The notes below the pieces were generated by a model. It ran no database searches and was not told where the DNA came from. It saw only the letters and a list, made by a program, of their open reading frames with translations. Below, piece by piece: positions 54,201 to 64,000 of a stretch of DNA of 64,000 bases. Each line of letters opens with the position of its first letter. Position 1 is the stretch's first letter. The stretch covers positions 315,692,722-315,756,721 of the forward strand of contig CM041776.1 in the NCBI GenBank assembly GCA_023374045.1. The letters are read 5' to 3'. The DNA comes from Limonium bicolor (lineage: Eukaryota; Streptophyta; Magnoliopsida; Caryophyllales; Plumbaginaceae). A program made the translations under genes and the position numbers.

Positions 54201-55906
54201 AAAACATTTCGACATACGAGTTTTAGTAACAAAGCCGACTGGTTTAGAGAAACCCGTAACAATTAACTGTAGAAATCCGGGGATGAACTGTCGGGGTTAC
54301 TTGTTATTCAGAAATACCGGATTTAGTTAGTCATGGGGACTGACTTATAGTTTTATTACCGTTTAGATCATACTTCAGACGAAGGCGCTTGACGAGCTAG
54401 TGGTCTACACTGCGCATCGATCCTTGGTCTAAGGTGTACGGTATGTAAAGGGGTTTGATCCGGGTTGTCCTAAGGAATTCCTTGGGCTCGGATTTGGTTG
54501 ATATAACTTGTGTGTTATGTGTGTGGATATGTGTATGTGATTATGTGTTACTGCATTATTATTTATGCACGAGCGTCCTACGGGACTAACACTACGTCGA
54601 CTATAGATCGACTTATATAAACATACATATGCGTTTAATGTGATGACATGACAGTTACTTGATATAATACCACTAGTATTACTATTAAGTATATGGTAAC
54701 CTAAGTAAAACACTTAGGTACGAGTCACGACATTGTCGGTCTCTAGAGCATGGATCTCGAACATGAATATAACCTAGATTACTCCTAGGTATGCGTGAGA
54801 CCCATTGGGAAACTAATTAATAAATTATATTCTCCATAAGACTAAGAGCATATCTTAAACATTATGAGAGAGAGATGGTGTGAGTTGAGGTGAGGAATCC
54901 AGTGTAGTTTACGAACTACCTGGTTGCGCATTTGTGATCACTGAGGGGTTCCCGATCGGGTTCCGCTCTAGGTATGTACCTAACGAGCCCTATTTGGATC
55001 GTGGGTCAAGTGGCTACGGCCTTTATATGGACGCCTTACGAGGCAAAGTGAATAGTCAGGGGCCTCCGGACCTCTGGCGAAATGAGCACCTTTGTGTGTA
55101 CAGGAGGACTACTGTCCATGGTGAGGTTATCGGGTTGTCCTAATATGACGCCCAACTAGTATTTAATTAACATGGTTTGGATGGGTGGGGCCTTGAAGGC
55201 CAAATTGAATTAACTAAGGATGGTGTTCGCCATGGCGTTTATTCAGTATTATTATTCGATATGTTCGATATACAATTGTTGTTTGTGATATTTTATGACT
55301 GTTTGAATTGGATAGATGGTTAAGTATTTATGACTGTTTGGATGGATGGCTATGTTTTCTATGCATGTTCATTACAGTATTGATTATAACTGTAAAATGG
55401 TAAAGCATGAAACCAATCTAATAATAAGATGGTTAAAATGATTAAGTGACCATTAGGGTCCAGGCCCGGCATGCTCAGCGTTTATCGCTGAGACTACACT
55501 TATTGTGCAGGTTGACGATCATTGTCGAAGCCGGAGTGCGGGAACAGGGTAGTTAGGGTTTACTTTAATTACCGCACATGCAGTTTATTTGTATAACAAT
55601 ATAGATGGTGAATTGTATTATGGTACGGTTATGTATATTCGAGATTGGGTAGATGCTCACTTGTCGACGTTTATGGATTATGGACTTAGTATGATGTATA
55701 GGAGTTATCTCGTTATCACAGCGGTTAGCAGTTTGTTTATATTGGTTGTTGGATATAGTTTGGCTTCGTTACTCGCATGGGCGAGTAATGGCCGGTGACA
55801 CCCGAGTGAGTATTGTTGTTATTATTTATTCTTCCGCTGTAAGACGTTTTATTTATTGCTACGTGAGAGATTATTACGTGTTTAAGGAGAGGGGTGTTAC
55901 AGTGAA

Positions 55907-58905
55907 GGTGATCAAAGTATAGCTTTTTTCTTTCGTAGAGTAAAATCAAGGAAACACCGAAATTATATTCATGCTTTGCAATGGGATGATGGAACAATGG
56001 CTACGAGCCCAAAAGATATTGAAGTTGTTTCACGAAGCTATTTCTCTAATTTGTTTACTTCTTCATCTCCAGACATAAACCCTCATCTGCTGGCGCGTGT
56101 GGAAAGGTGCGCAACTGTAGAAATGAATGCTGATCTGTCACGCCAATACACTAGAGAGGAGGTTTACCACGCTTTCAATGAGATGAATTCGCATAAGGCT
56201 CCAGGCCCAGATGGAGTAAATGGTATATTCCTTCGAACTTATTGGGACTTAGTCTCTACTGATTTTATTGATACTGTGTTAACCGTGCTTAATACTGCTA
56301 CTATGCCTGCGGGGTTGAATCAAACACATTTAGTGCTTATACCAAAGAAAGATGGGGCATATTTGATGCGGGATTACATGCCTATTTCTTTGTGTAACAC
56401 GATTTATCGTGTTCTAACAAAGGTAATGGTTAATAGACTAAAACCTTGGATCTTATCTCTTATTTCTATGGATCAAGCTGCTTTTATTCCCGGTCGTTTG
56501 ATCTCTGATAACATAATAATTGCACATGAATTGCTTCATTGTATGCATGGCTCACATGCGGTTTCTAGAGGAATTTTACACTTAAAGTAGATACTGAAAA
56601 AGCATTTGATAGGGTTGAATGGGGTTTTCTTCTTTCTATTATACATGCAATGGGGTTACATGATAGTTGGATTCGACTGGTAGAGTGTTGCCTCACCACA
56701 TCCACTATGGTTGTTCTAATAAATTACGTGCTAGGAAATGTATTTCATCCCAGCAGAGGACTCAGGCAGGGTGATCACTTGTCCCCGTTCTTATTCCTTA
56801 TTTGTATGGAAGTCTTATATGTGAGTCTTAAGTTGTCTTCAGATGTTGGTATAACTAAAGGTTATACTCTTCGAGGTCTAGGATTTGATATACATTCTTT
56901 TTTCTTTGCGGATGATTGTCTTGTCTTTGGACAAGCAAATGAATCAAATGCACAACATATAAAGTTTATTCTGGATGATTTCAGTTCGGCATCTGGACAG
57001 TGTATCAATGTTGACAAATCTGCATTAATGATTTCTGTTGGTGTCCCAGGAAATACTCGAAGGAATATTGCTAATGTGTTTGGTATATCTAAGGTAGAGG
57101 ATTTGGGAATATATCTGGGCTCCCCTAGTAAGGTGGGTAGAAATAGGTCCCAAATTTTCTCATACATTGGGGAAAGGATAGCAAAAAGAGTTACTAGTTG
57201 GAGCAGAACTATTTCACAAGCAGGAAGAAGGATTTTAATTAAAAGTGTATTACAATCTATACCCACCTATATCATGAGTGTTATTCATCTCCCATGAACA
57301 ATCATATCTGCCATTAAGAGTGCTATATCAACATTCTGGTGGAAGGGAATAATGGGTAGAGGAATTCACTGGAAATCATGGGATGAGATGTGTAAGGGCC
57401 AAGTGCATGGTGGTTTAGGATTCAGGGATTTGCATAGTTTCAACACAGCTCTCCTAGCAAAACAGATATGGAGGATACTTAAATATCCAGATTTACTTGT
57501 GAGTCGTGTCCTAAAAGCTCGTTATTTTGCACATACTTCAGTTTTTCAAGCTCATATTGAGTTAAAACCAAGTGCAGTTTGGCGTGTTTTGCATACTGTT
57601 ATTCTATTTATTAAAGGAGGTGCAAGGCGTCTTATAGGTAATAGGGAAGGGACATTAATTAATGCTAGATGGATAAGAGGAAAACCAGGAGGGTTAGTAT
57701 ATATGTGATCCACAATTAGTCTAATATTTTATGAGAATAGAGTGACATATTGCTTAATCCACTTACTAGAGACTGAAATGATGCTTTGATTCAACAGATG
57801 TTTACCGAGGATGATACTCATTTAATTTTGTCAATGCAAATACCCTTGGAAAGCAAGGAGGATGAATGGGTTTGGAGTTATGCTCGAAATGGTAGGTTTT
57901 CAGTCAAAAGTGCTTATTATAATATACAGATGTTGCACTCTTCCGAGGTTCCAGGAACAGGAGTGAATCCAATAGGTAAGACAATGAAACGATTGAAAAA
58001 GTGTCATTTGCCTGCTATGGTGGTTCTCTTTGCATGGAAAATTCTACATGGTATTGTTGCATGTTGATCACTACTTGCAAAACGATGTGGAAATAGTAAT
58101 CTAAATACATGTTATTTTTGTGGAGCTCCAGAGGATATGTTACATGCTTTTGTATGATGTTATCAGTCTGTTTCCCTGTGGAAAACTATTGGTCTTAAGA
58201 TTCCATCAATTTGTCACATAGATGGGGCTTTTCGAGATTGGTTTTTAGAAAGTTGTCTACAATACGACATTAACACTCTCGCTACTCTTGCCTCTTTCTT
58301 GCGGAAAATCTGGTATTCTAGATGCAGAGTACAATATGGAGGAGTTGCAACTTTTGGATGGGCTTGGCTACAAGCGCAAAGCTACATTGACAACTTTAAT
58401 GTAATGGGAAATGTAAGTCACGTTCAGCCAACTATAAGTGTTTTATCACATGATCAGAATAAAGTAATCTCTTTCTTTGTAGATGCAAGTGTGCATCCAG
58501 TTCGTGATGAATATGGCGTGGGTGTCATATGTTACAGTAGCAGTAGAGAGGTTAAGGTAGTAGCTTTGAAGGGGTCTAGATGACCTTGTTCGCCTCAGGT
58601 GGCAGAGGCGATGACGCTCCTATTAGCTCTTAGGGTTGCTCGAAAGTATCAATATAGGTGTTTTTGTATACAAAGTGACTACTCAGCAATAGTGAACTAT
58701 GTAAATGGTGTGGGAAGTAGATTTGGATACTAGGATTCTCTTAGAAGATTTTAAAAGTATGGTCAGTATGGGAAGGGAATGTTTTGTGAAGCATGTATCG
58801 CGAGCGGAAAATATTAATGCACATGCAATAGCAAACTATGCTAGGGAAAAGGAAGGGATTCAGATCTGGTCTTCGCCGGATGTACTACATTTTCTACATC
58901 TATAA
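55907..58905 (+). pseudogene. LINE ORF2, 3' part: reverse transcriptase, zf-RVT and RNase H
   Basis: Copies LINE RNA into DNA at the nicked target. Landmarks: MNSHKAPGPDGVNGIFL and HLVLIPKK (near 56330), DQAAFIPGRLISDNI, DTEKAFDRVEW (56590, after a one-base frame change), GLRQGDHLSPFLF, and the catalytic FFADDCLVFGQ near 56900. 57352-57708 gives MGRGIHWKSWDEMCKGQVHG. The zf-RVT region (57786-58150) has DEWVWSYARNGRFSVKSAY and NTCYFCGAPEDMLHAF. RNase H (58440-58900) has FFVDASVHP and CIQSDYSAIV. Stops at 56588, 57297, 57706, 58065 and 58581 and frame changes kill it. Confidence 0.92.
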
Positions 58906-59571
58906 TATAACTATTTTTTTAAAGAAGTTATACCCAATTTTTAAAAAGGGATACAGAAGATCAGTTTTTTAAAACTATATATAATTTATGTTTCCCTCAA
59001 CTATAACTTAGATTTTCATAAACTATAACTTTTATTTTTCTAAACTATATATAACTTAGGTTTCCTCAACTATATCTTCGATTTCTGAAGTATAACTTTA
59101 GTTTTCATGAACTATAACTTTGATGAATATTGCTATGATCCACCAATTTGCAATTTTGATCGGTCATACTTAGTATTTGATAACCCACATCCAATATAAA
59201 ATAATCTTTGATTAATCAAAGATTACACCTGATCAACGTTAATATACATGTAATAATATGTTCACTAGGTTTGATGCTCATTCTTATAATTTTGATTGGC
59301 AATCACTAATATTGTTTCTTAAAGTTGATTCATGTAATTTTGGTGATGTGTAGAATATCCAATGCTGACTGCAGTGCTCGAAGTTCCAAAAATGACAATA
59401 AATCTTATTAGAACGCCAATTAAAACCTAAAAAAGACAATCAATCAAATGCAAAAGAATGCTATATGTCTAGTATTGGTTATCGTCTTATTAATAATTCA
59501 AATCAATATGATGAATGATAAATAGACTGACCGAAAGATAAGTAAATGATAATTACAATAAAAATTACTAA
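58906..59571. other. LINE 3' tail and flank, no gene
   Basis: 58970-59125 is a run of AACTATAACTTWGRTTTTC-type repeats, like 41995-42080. The rest is AT-rich intergenic DNA. Confidence 0.5.
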
Positions 59572-59763
59572 GGGCCCGTTTTATAACAGCGATTTTCAGA
59601 TATTAATCTGCTTTTTACTAAAAGTACTTGACACTTGTCAATTTTTAATTGTTGTATACCTCACAAAAGTCCAGTTGTCAAACTCATATTTGCTAACCAT
59701 AGTTAGCTTTAAGTAAAAGCAGATATATCTGCGTTTGAAATTAAGTGGGCAGTGAACGCCCCC
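59572..59763. mobile_element. Tourist/Harbinger-like MITE, 192 bp
   Basis: Starts GGGCCCGTTT and ends GTGAACGCCCCC, with TAA on both sides (59569-59571 and 59764-59766). Inner inverted pieces: AGATATTAATCTGCTTTTAC against AAGTAAAAGCAGATATATCT. Size and TAA target fit Tourist-type MITEs. Confidence 0.75.
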
Positions 59764-59766
59764 TAA

Positions 59767-60613
59767 GGTTCCGTTCATTTTCAAGATTAATCTCCCAGTG
59801 AAGATGAATGTGACATTAATGTCTATTTTACTTTACACATGTCACTTTATTATTTGTCCACCTAAATATTTGGTCCACCCATAGTATAACTATAACCACA
59901 TGTCATCTCATCATTTGTTAACCAATCTGACAAAATTAACCATATTGAGCTTAATAACAAACGCTACTTTTGCCTTAGTGGTTTAACTAAACATTTTTAT
60001 TGTTGATACATGATCGTTATAGACTGTACAAGAGGGATAAACAACAAAATGTTACATAAATTACATGATAAAACACTAGTTACTTCCTATATTGCGTACT
60101 TGTCAACAACCTTCTCCAACACCCAATAAAGCTTGTAGAAATGACCAATATTTTGGCGTACTTGTCAACATGGTCTTCATACTAATGAAAAAGCTGGATC
60201 AGCTTATGATATTTTTTCGTTAGCTGGAATCAGCTTATGATATTAAACATGAAATTATAAGCAATTTCTTCAAAAAAAAAAAAAAAAACTCTGTAGGAAC
60301 TTTACGCAATATATATCCAAACTAAGGAAAAGGAGCAATGGTAAAGAAAGCCCCGTTAAGAATCAGCAGACGACTATGCGCGGATTAATTAAGTACATAC
60401 ATATATGTAAATGAAATGAGAAATTCTTAAGCCGAATATATAAGCATCAATTGAGAAAATGAATTATTGATAATCAGGTGAAGCTAGAAAAGAAGAGGAT
60501 TATGCATTCAGACTAACGTGAGATTTGAAGAAATAAGTAGAATCAGCATACAATGTCCAGCGTGTAGATTGTGCACCCGACTCACGTGATACTTGATACG
60601 GCAGAGATGTCCA
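59767..60613. other. Intergenic DNA, no gene seen
   Basis: A short direct repeat (TTTTGGCGTACTTGTCAACA/TTGCGTACTTGTCAACA near 60093 and 60150) and a GGATCAGCTTATGATATT duplication near 60194 and 60226. A run of 15 A lies near 60275. No coding potential. Confidence 0.5.
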
Positions 60614-61795
60614 TTAGTTGTAATTTTTAAAATATAAGTCCAAAATGTAAAACTGTTCATCAAATCCAAGCTCTTTAAAACAGTATCAGTCATAGATATG
60701 TTTTGAGAAATTTAAAAATTTATATTAATTACTGTATATATCCATATATATATCAATAAGACTTATGATTCATAACATCATTTTAGTGTATCATTGTAAA
60801 CACATAACATCTTTTTAGTGTATCATAATATAAATTTTAATGAATCATAATATCAAAATTAATGAATCATATAATCATTTTAGTGTATAATCTCAAACAT
60901 ATAAGAATAAAAATTTTTACACAATAATACAACACAAAAATATATTTGGTATGTATGAAAAATACACCATACAACAATAATAATATACTACAAAACGATA
61001 AGGGAAAATTGCATCCCCACCCATGACATTTGGTGAAATTACACATCCCACCTACGAGGTTTCAAAAATTACTTTGTCCTTTATTTTACATCTGCCAACT
61101 TTTCTAATATTTGATCAACTTAAAAGATGCATAAATGTTGTCCAAAATTGATAAAACTTTACGTGGATGATGCTAAGGTGTTATATTTTTGTCCAATGCC
61201 AAATCCTAAGTTTTTAAAGCTCATATATGACCTGTGGGACCTAATGAAAACACTTTGAGATGTCACATGTTTCATTGGGTCCCACGGATCACATATGAGC
61301 TAAAAAACTTTGTATTTCATGCTAGACCAAAATATAACAGCCTAGCATCGTTCATGTAAAGTTTCATCAATTTTGGACAATATTTAAGCATCTTTTAAGT
61401 TGATCAAATATTAGAAAAGTTGTCGGATGTAAAATAGAGGAAACCACATGGGTGGGCAAAGTAATTTTTTAAACCTTGTGGGTGGGATGTATAATTTCAC
61501 CAAACGTCATGGTGGGGGATGTAATTTTCCTATACAATAATAATTTTTATCGGTTCTGAAGTTTGTTATCTAATTCACCACTTATTAGTTAATGAATCAT
61601 AATATCAACTATAATAAATCATAATATCAAAATTAATGAATCATATCTTCATTTTAGTGTATCAACGTATACAAGTAATTTTTTTTTGAAGTTGTCAAAA
61701 CATATTCATGACTGGTCTTGTTTTGAAGAGTTTGAATTTAGGTGAACAATGATATAATTTTTTTTTCATTTTGGACTTATATATTAAAAGTTACA
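60614..61795. mobile_element. Fold-back element with ~100-bp inverted arms, containing a second MITE
   Basis: TTAGTTGTAATTTTTAAAAT with ATAAGTCCAAAATG near 60614-60650 pairs with CATTTTGGACTTATATATTA and AAAAGTTACAACCA near 61762-61795; ATCAGTCATAGATATGTTTT near 60685 pairs with AAAACATATTCATGACTGG near 61696. Inner arms carry AATGAATCATAATATCAAAA-type repeats on both sides. The centre is occupied by the MITE at 61002-61530. End points and target duplication are uncertain. Confidence 0.65.
61002..61530. mobile_element. Fold-back MITE, Mutator type, 529 bp, nested
   Basis: Begins GGGAAAATTGCATCC and ends GGGGGATGTAATTTTCC. The whole length folds back on itself around 61255. Its middle (GTTGTCCAAAATTGATAAAA, CTTTACGTGGATGATGCTAA) matches the MITE at 16472-16884. 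Flanking 9-mers AAACGATAA and ATACAATAA agree at seven of nine positions, compatible with an aged target duplication. Confidence 0.8.
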
Positions 61796-61799
61796 ACCA

Positions 61800-62190
61800 T
61801 TTAAAGTTAATATAGTAAAAACATTCAGTAAAACAGTCCAATTCAGCAGCTAACTGGGACTGCCACATCACTATCCTACTCCTAACTCAGTGCGGGCGGC
61901 CCGTGGCATCGAATTTGCCTACAATCTCAACATGAAAATAGAAGTACATGCAGGTGTGTGGTCTGAATAATTTTGATGTCATTACTCTTTTTGTATAGTT
62001 ATACATCTCATACATGAACCAGGTAACCCTCCCGGCGGGTGGATTACAAAACCCGCTCTCCCCCCTGCATGCGGGTGATCCAGATCAAATTTGATGCTGA
62101 TTCTTTCCAGTCTATCCTCCACGCTCCAACCTTCACTCAGGTTAAGTTTTTGCCCCTTTTGAATCTCCCATTAACCTTCCTTTTCTAGCT
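61800..62190. other. Repeat shared with 7755-7890, then unassigned DNA
   Basis: AAAGTTAATATAGTAAAAAC and the GCGGGCGGCCCGTGGCATCG stretch match the 5' region near 7755-7890. 62025-62110 includes CTCCCGGCGGGTGGATTACA and a GCATGCGGGTGATCCAGATC segment, perhaps the leader of the LINE relic that follows. Confidence 0.5.
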
Positions 62191-62880
62191 TTGTTTTTTC
62201 TTGTCAGTCGAGAGAAATATGAGTATCGTGGCCATCAACTGTCGAGGACTGGGACTTATAAAAATACTATTGTGGACTGGGACTCCCCTCGAATTCTAGG
62301 TGGTTCTCGGAAGTTCTACACACACAATCTCCGCACTTCTTCCTGCTTACTAAGACCAAGCGATCCTGTGCGGAGAAGGCACAACTTTACTGACGCCGAC
62401 CAGGTTTCAAAGGCTTCATTGTCGACTGCACGGATATGAATGATGGCATTGTGCTTTTCTGGCGTGACACGACCGAGCTCCAAATATGTTCTTTTACCGC
62501 TCATCATATAGATTGTTGAATTTATCATGAAATGGGGCCAGGATGGAGATGCACTGGCATTTACGGGTGGCCTAACCCAAGCGACCGATGAAGAACATGG
62601 TCCCTTCTAGGAAACTTGTGGAAATCGCCCGGTCAGCCATGGCTAGTTTTTGGTGACTAACGAAATCCTATGTGGATACAAACAGAGAGGTGAAAGGGGC
62701 CAAAATTGAAGTATGATGTGCGCGTTTTGGAACTGCTAGAGCAACTGTGAGTTGATCATTATGGGAGACATATGCACGATTAGGAATAAACAATGGGGAC
62801 GCCACAACACGCTGAGTCGATTAGACATATTTGCCGCAAGCGGAAGTTGGTGGTCTTACCTCTTTTCCTTTGCCTAAAAC
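62191..62880 (+). pseudogene. LINE endonuclease relic
   Basis: Near 62218 the text MSIVAINCRGLGL is the typical start of the LINE AP endonuclease. Further on, in changing frames, come DGIVLFWRDTTELQI, CTGIYGWPNPSDR followed by a stop, and WKSPGQPWLVFGD near 62630. Many stops and frame changes; nothing of the reverse transcriptase follows. It is a different copy from the LINE at 42561-59130. Confidence 0.8.
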
Positions 62881-64000
62881 TAGACTTGACAATTTAGCTC
62901 GCTGGGTCGGTTGATATCAACCTTAACCCAATCCATTTAATAATATATCATCAACCCAACACAACCTTAAAATGGATGGGTCAGAAAATCATGACCCTAA
63001 CCCAACCTGTTTAAAATCTTTCAACCCTAACCCAACCCACCTAACCCATTTTTTAAGCATACAATAATTTAGATGGATTAGGAGTAGAAATTAATTAAAA
63101 AATCCAAAAACATCTAGTGCTAGCTAGTACAATGATTAGGATGAAACAAAAGGAAGAGAAGTAATCTTGCTTGATCGACCCAACTTTAAACAAATTCCAA
63201 GTTATGCAAAGAATGTAAAACTAATGCACCAATTACCCATGAATAGAATAACATGTACTTTTTCCATAAGTTTATATTTATCAATCTGATCCTAAAGCTC
63301 TACTACTATTGGGGAGGAATCATATTTAGATATGCACATGATCCTAGTGCCCTTAATTAAAAGGGGAAAGAAAATAAAAATCTTCATTATGCATTAGAGA
63401 AATATACTAAAGACAAATCTTCTAAAGTTAGAAATAATTTATAAACTAAGAGCTCAAAACCTTAAACTATGACTGGTAGTTTTAAAATAATTACACCTGT
63501 TTAAATTGAGTGATCATGCCTGAGAAAAGTACAATCACAATCACTTAATTACCAACAGTTGAGGAACTTTTATGCATCACACTATCCGCATTGTTGGCTT
63601 CAGAATTCACTAAGAGGTCTATAATCAAGGTCCTACTTGCAAAAAATACATATCACCTACTTTTGTTCACCCTTCTAGATAATCTAAACATACATATGTT
63701 CTCAAGAGCAACTATGGCAGTGAGAATAAGAAAAACAAACGTTGGGCAGAGATGAAGAGTGACATAGACATGAACAACGACGTAGAGAAGAAAAATGGAT
63801 GTGAGTCTGCAAGACGAGATCATTTGGGTTTTCAGCATTATGTTAAGGTCTGGTTGGGCCCTTTGTTTGATAAGCAGCTAGTTGGGCTGTTTGTTTAGTT
63901 AAGATTATGTAATTTTATTAAAGGTGGGATAGTCCAACTGCACTTGGGCTTAAGTAGAGCCGATCATAATCAGGATAGCCCAACCGCCCAGCCCGGCCTG
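62881..64000. other. Intergenic DNA with hAT-like repeat text, no gene seen
   Basis: 62885-63050 has repeated TAACCCAACC and ATGGGTCAG-like phrases (CATGACCCTAACCCAACC), as in hAT-type non-autonomous elements whose ends pair GGGT with ACCC tracts. 63840-64000 has several TTGGGC/GCCCAAC phrases. Neither has a clear end or target duplication. The small open frames have no motifs. Confidence 0.4.

Larger units (their letters stand above)
45097..55901 (+). mobile_element. LTR-type element (probable solo LTR) inserted in LINE ORF2, itself split by a second element
   Basis: Begins TGAAATACCAC and ends GGGGTGTTACA; GTGAA is duplicated at 45092-45096 and 55902-55906. Removing the nested element at 47313-52687 leaves about 5.4 kb without coding potential or an LTR pair. 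A TGTGCAGGTTGACGATC block near 55505 and a CTCCGGACCTCTGG block near 55065 have counterparts in style in the minus-strand copy at 1702-5788. Most of the right part (52693-54200) is very AT-rich. Confidence 0.78.
42561..59130 (+). mobile_element. L1-type LINE with RNase H, split by a 10.8-kb nested insertion
   Basis: ORF1-like DUF4283/CCHC region, then endonuclease, reverse transcriptase, zf-RVT and RNase H, all on plus. The element is interrupted at 45097-55901 by an LTR-type insertion with GTGAA duplicated on both sides; reading across the insertion joins the text I-R-E to G-D-Q in one frame. Without the insertion the LINE is about 5.7 kb. Both ORFs carry stops and frameshifts, so it is dead. 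The ends are approximate; no poly-A tail or target duplication was found. Confidence 0.88.

Overview
This is nuclear DNA from a flowering plant, very probably a eudicot. Two conserved, spliced plant genes lie in a sea of transposable elements: a sucrose-phosphate synthase and an SKIP/SNW splicing factor. The repeat types are all plant types: Mutator-like elements (MULEs), LTR retrotransposons, an RNase H-bearing L1-type LINE, fold-back MITEs and a plant-mobile-domain gene. The species cannot be named from the sequence. There are no operons, CRISPR arrays or tRNA genes that I can support.

Layout. 1-7153: a decayed MULE with long terminal inverted repeats; its minus-strand transposase is split by a 4.1-kb LTR-type insertion (1702-5788, duplicated target GATTT). 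7154-10424: degraded repeats, a ~240-bp tandem array and telomere-like motifs. 10425-15631: SPS gene, plus strand, 12 exons, with two apparent one-base frameshifts. 15632-18028: two MITEs with perfect 9-bp target duplications. 18029-21600: SKIP gene, minus strand, intronless CDS with about five apparent frameshifts and a probable 5'UTR intron. 22857-25495: a second LTR-type insertion of the same family (ATCTA). 25500-29870: non-coding repeats containing a 138-bp piece of the 18S rRNA 3' end. 29873-31339: a 1.5-kb fold-back element. 31521-41718: a 10.2-kb segment bounded by matching MULE inverted repeats. 41800-59130: LINE sequence split by a 10.8-kb nested insertion. 59570-64000: MITEs and a LINE relic.

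The most interesting region is 31521-41718. Within one pair of inverted repeats it holds a MULE transposase fused to an OTU-type cysteine protease; a divergent small ORF resembling the PB1-like N-terminus of MULE proteins, separated from the first by a nine-copy ~95-bp tandem array flanked by outward-facing TATA boxes; duplicated fragments of an AGO4-clade ARGONAUTE PIWI domain; and a six-exon plant-mobile-domain (PMD) gene. A mobile element carrying a deubiquitinase-like domain, a PMD protein and pieces of a silencing effector suggests interplay with host silencing. That function is inference.

The 42-59 kb block records a clear insertion order: LINE first, then an LTR-type element into its ORF2 (target GTGAA, 45097-55901), then a non-autonomous LTR retrotransposon into that (target GTTAT, 47313-52687, with a tRNA-Asp-type primer-binding site). 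One-base frameshifts in otherwise well-conserved genes (SPS, SKIP, PMD) may be assembly errors rather than decay; reads or transcripts would decide.
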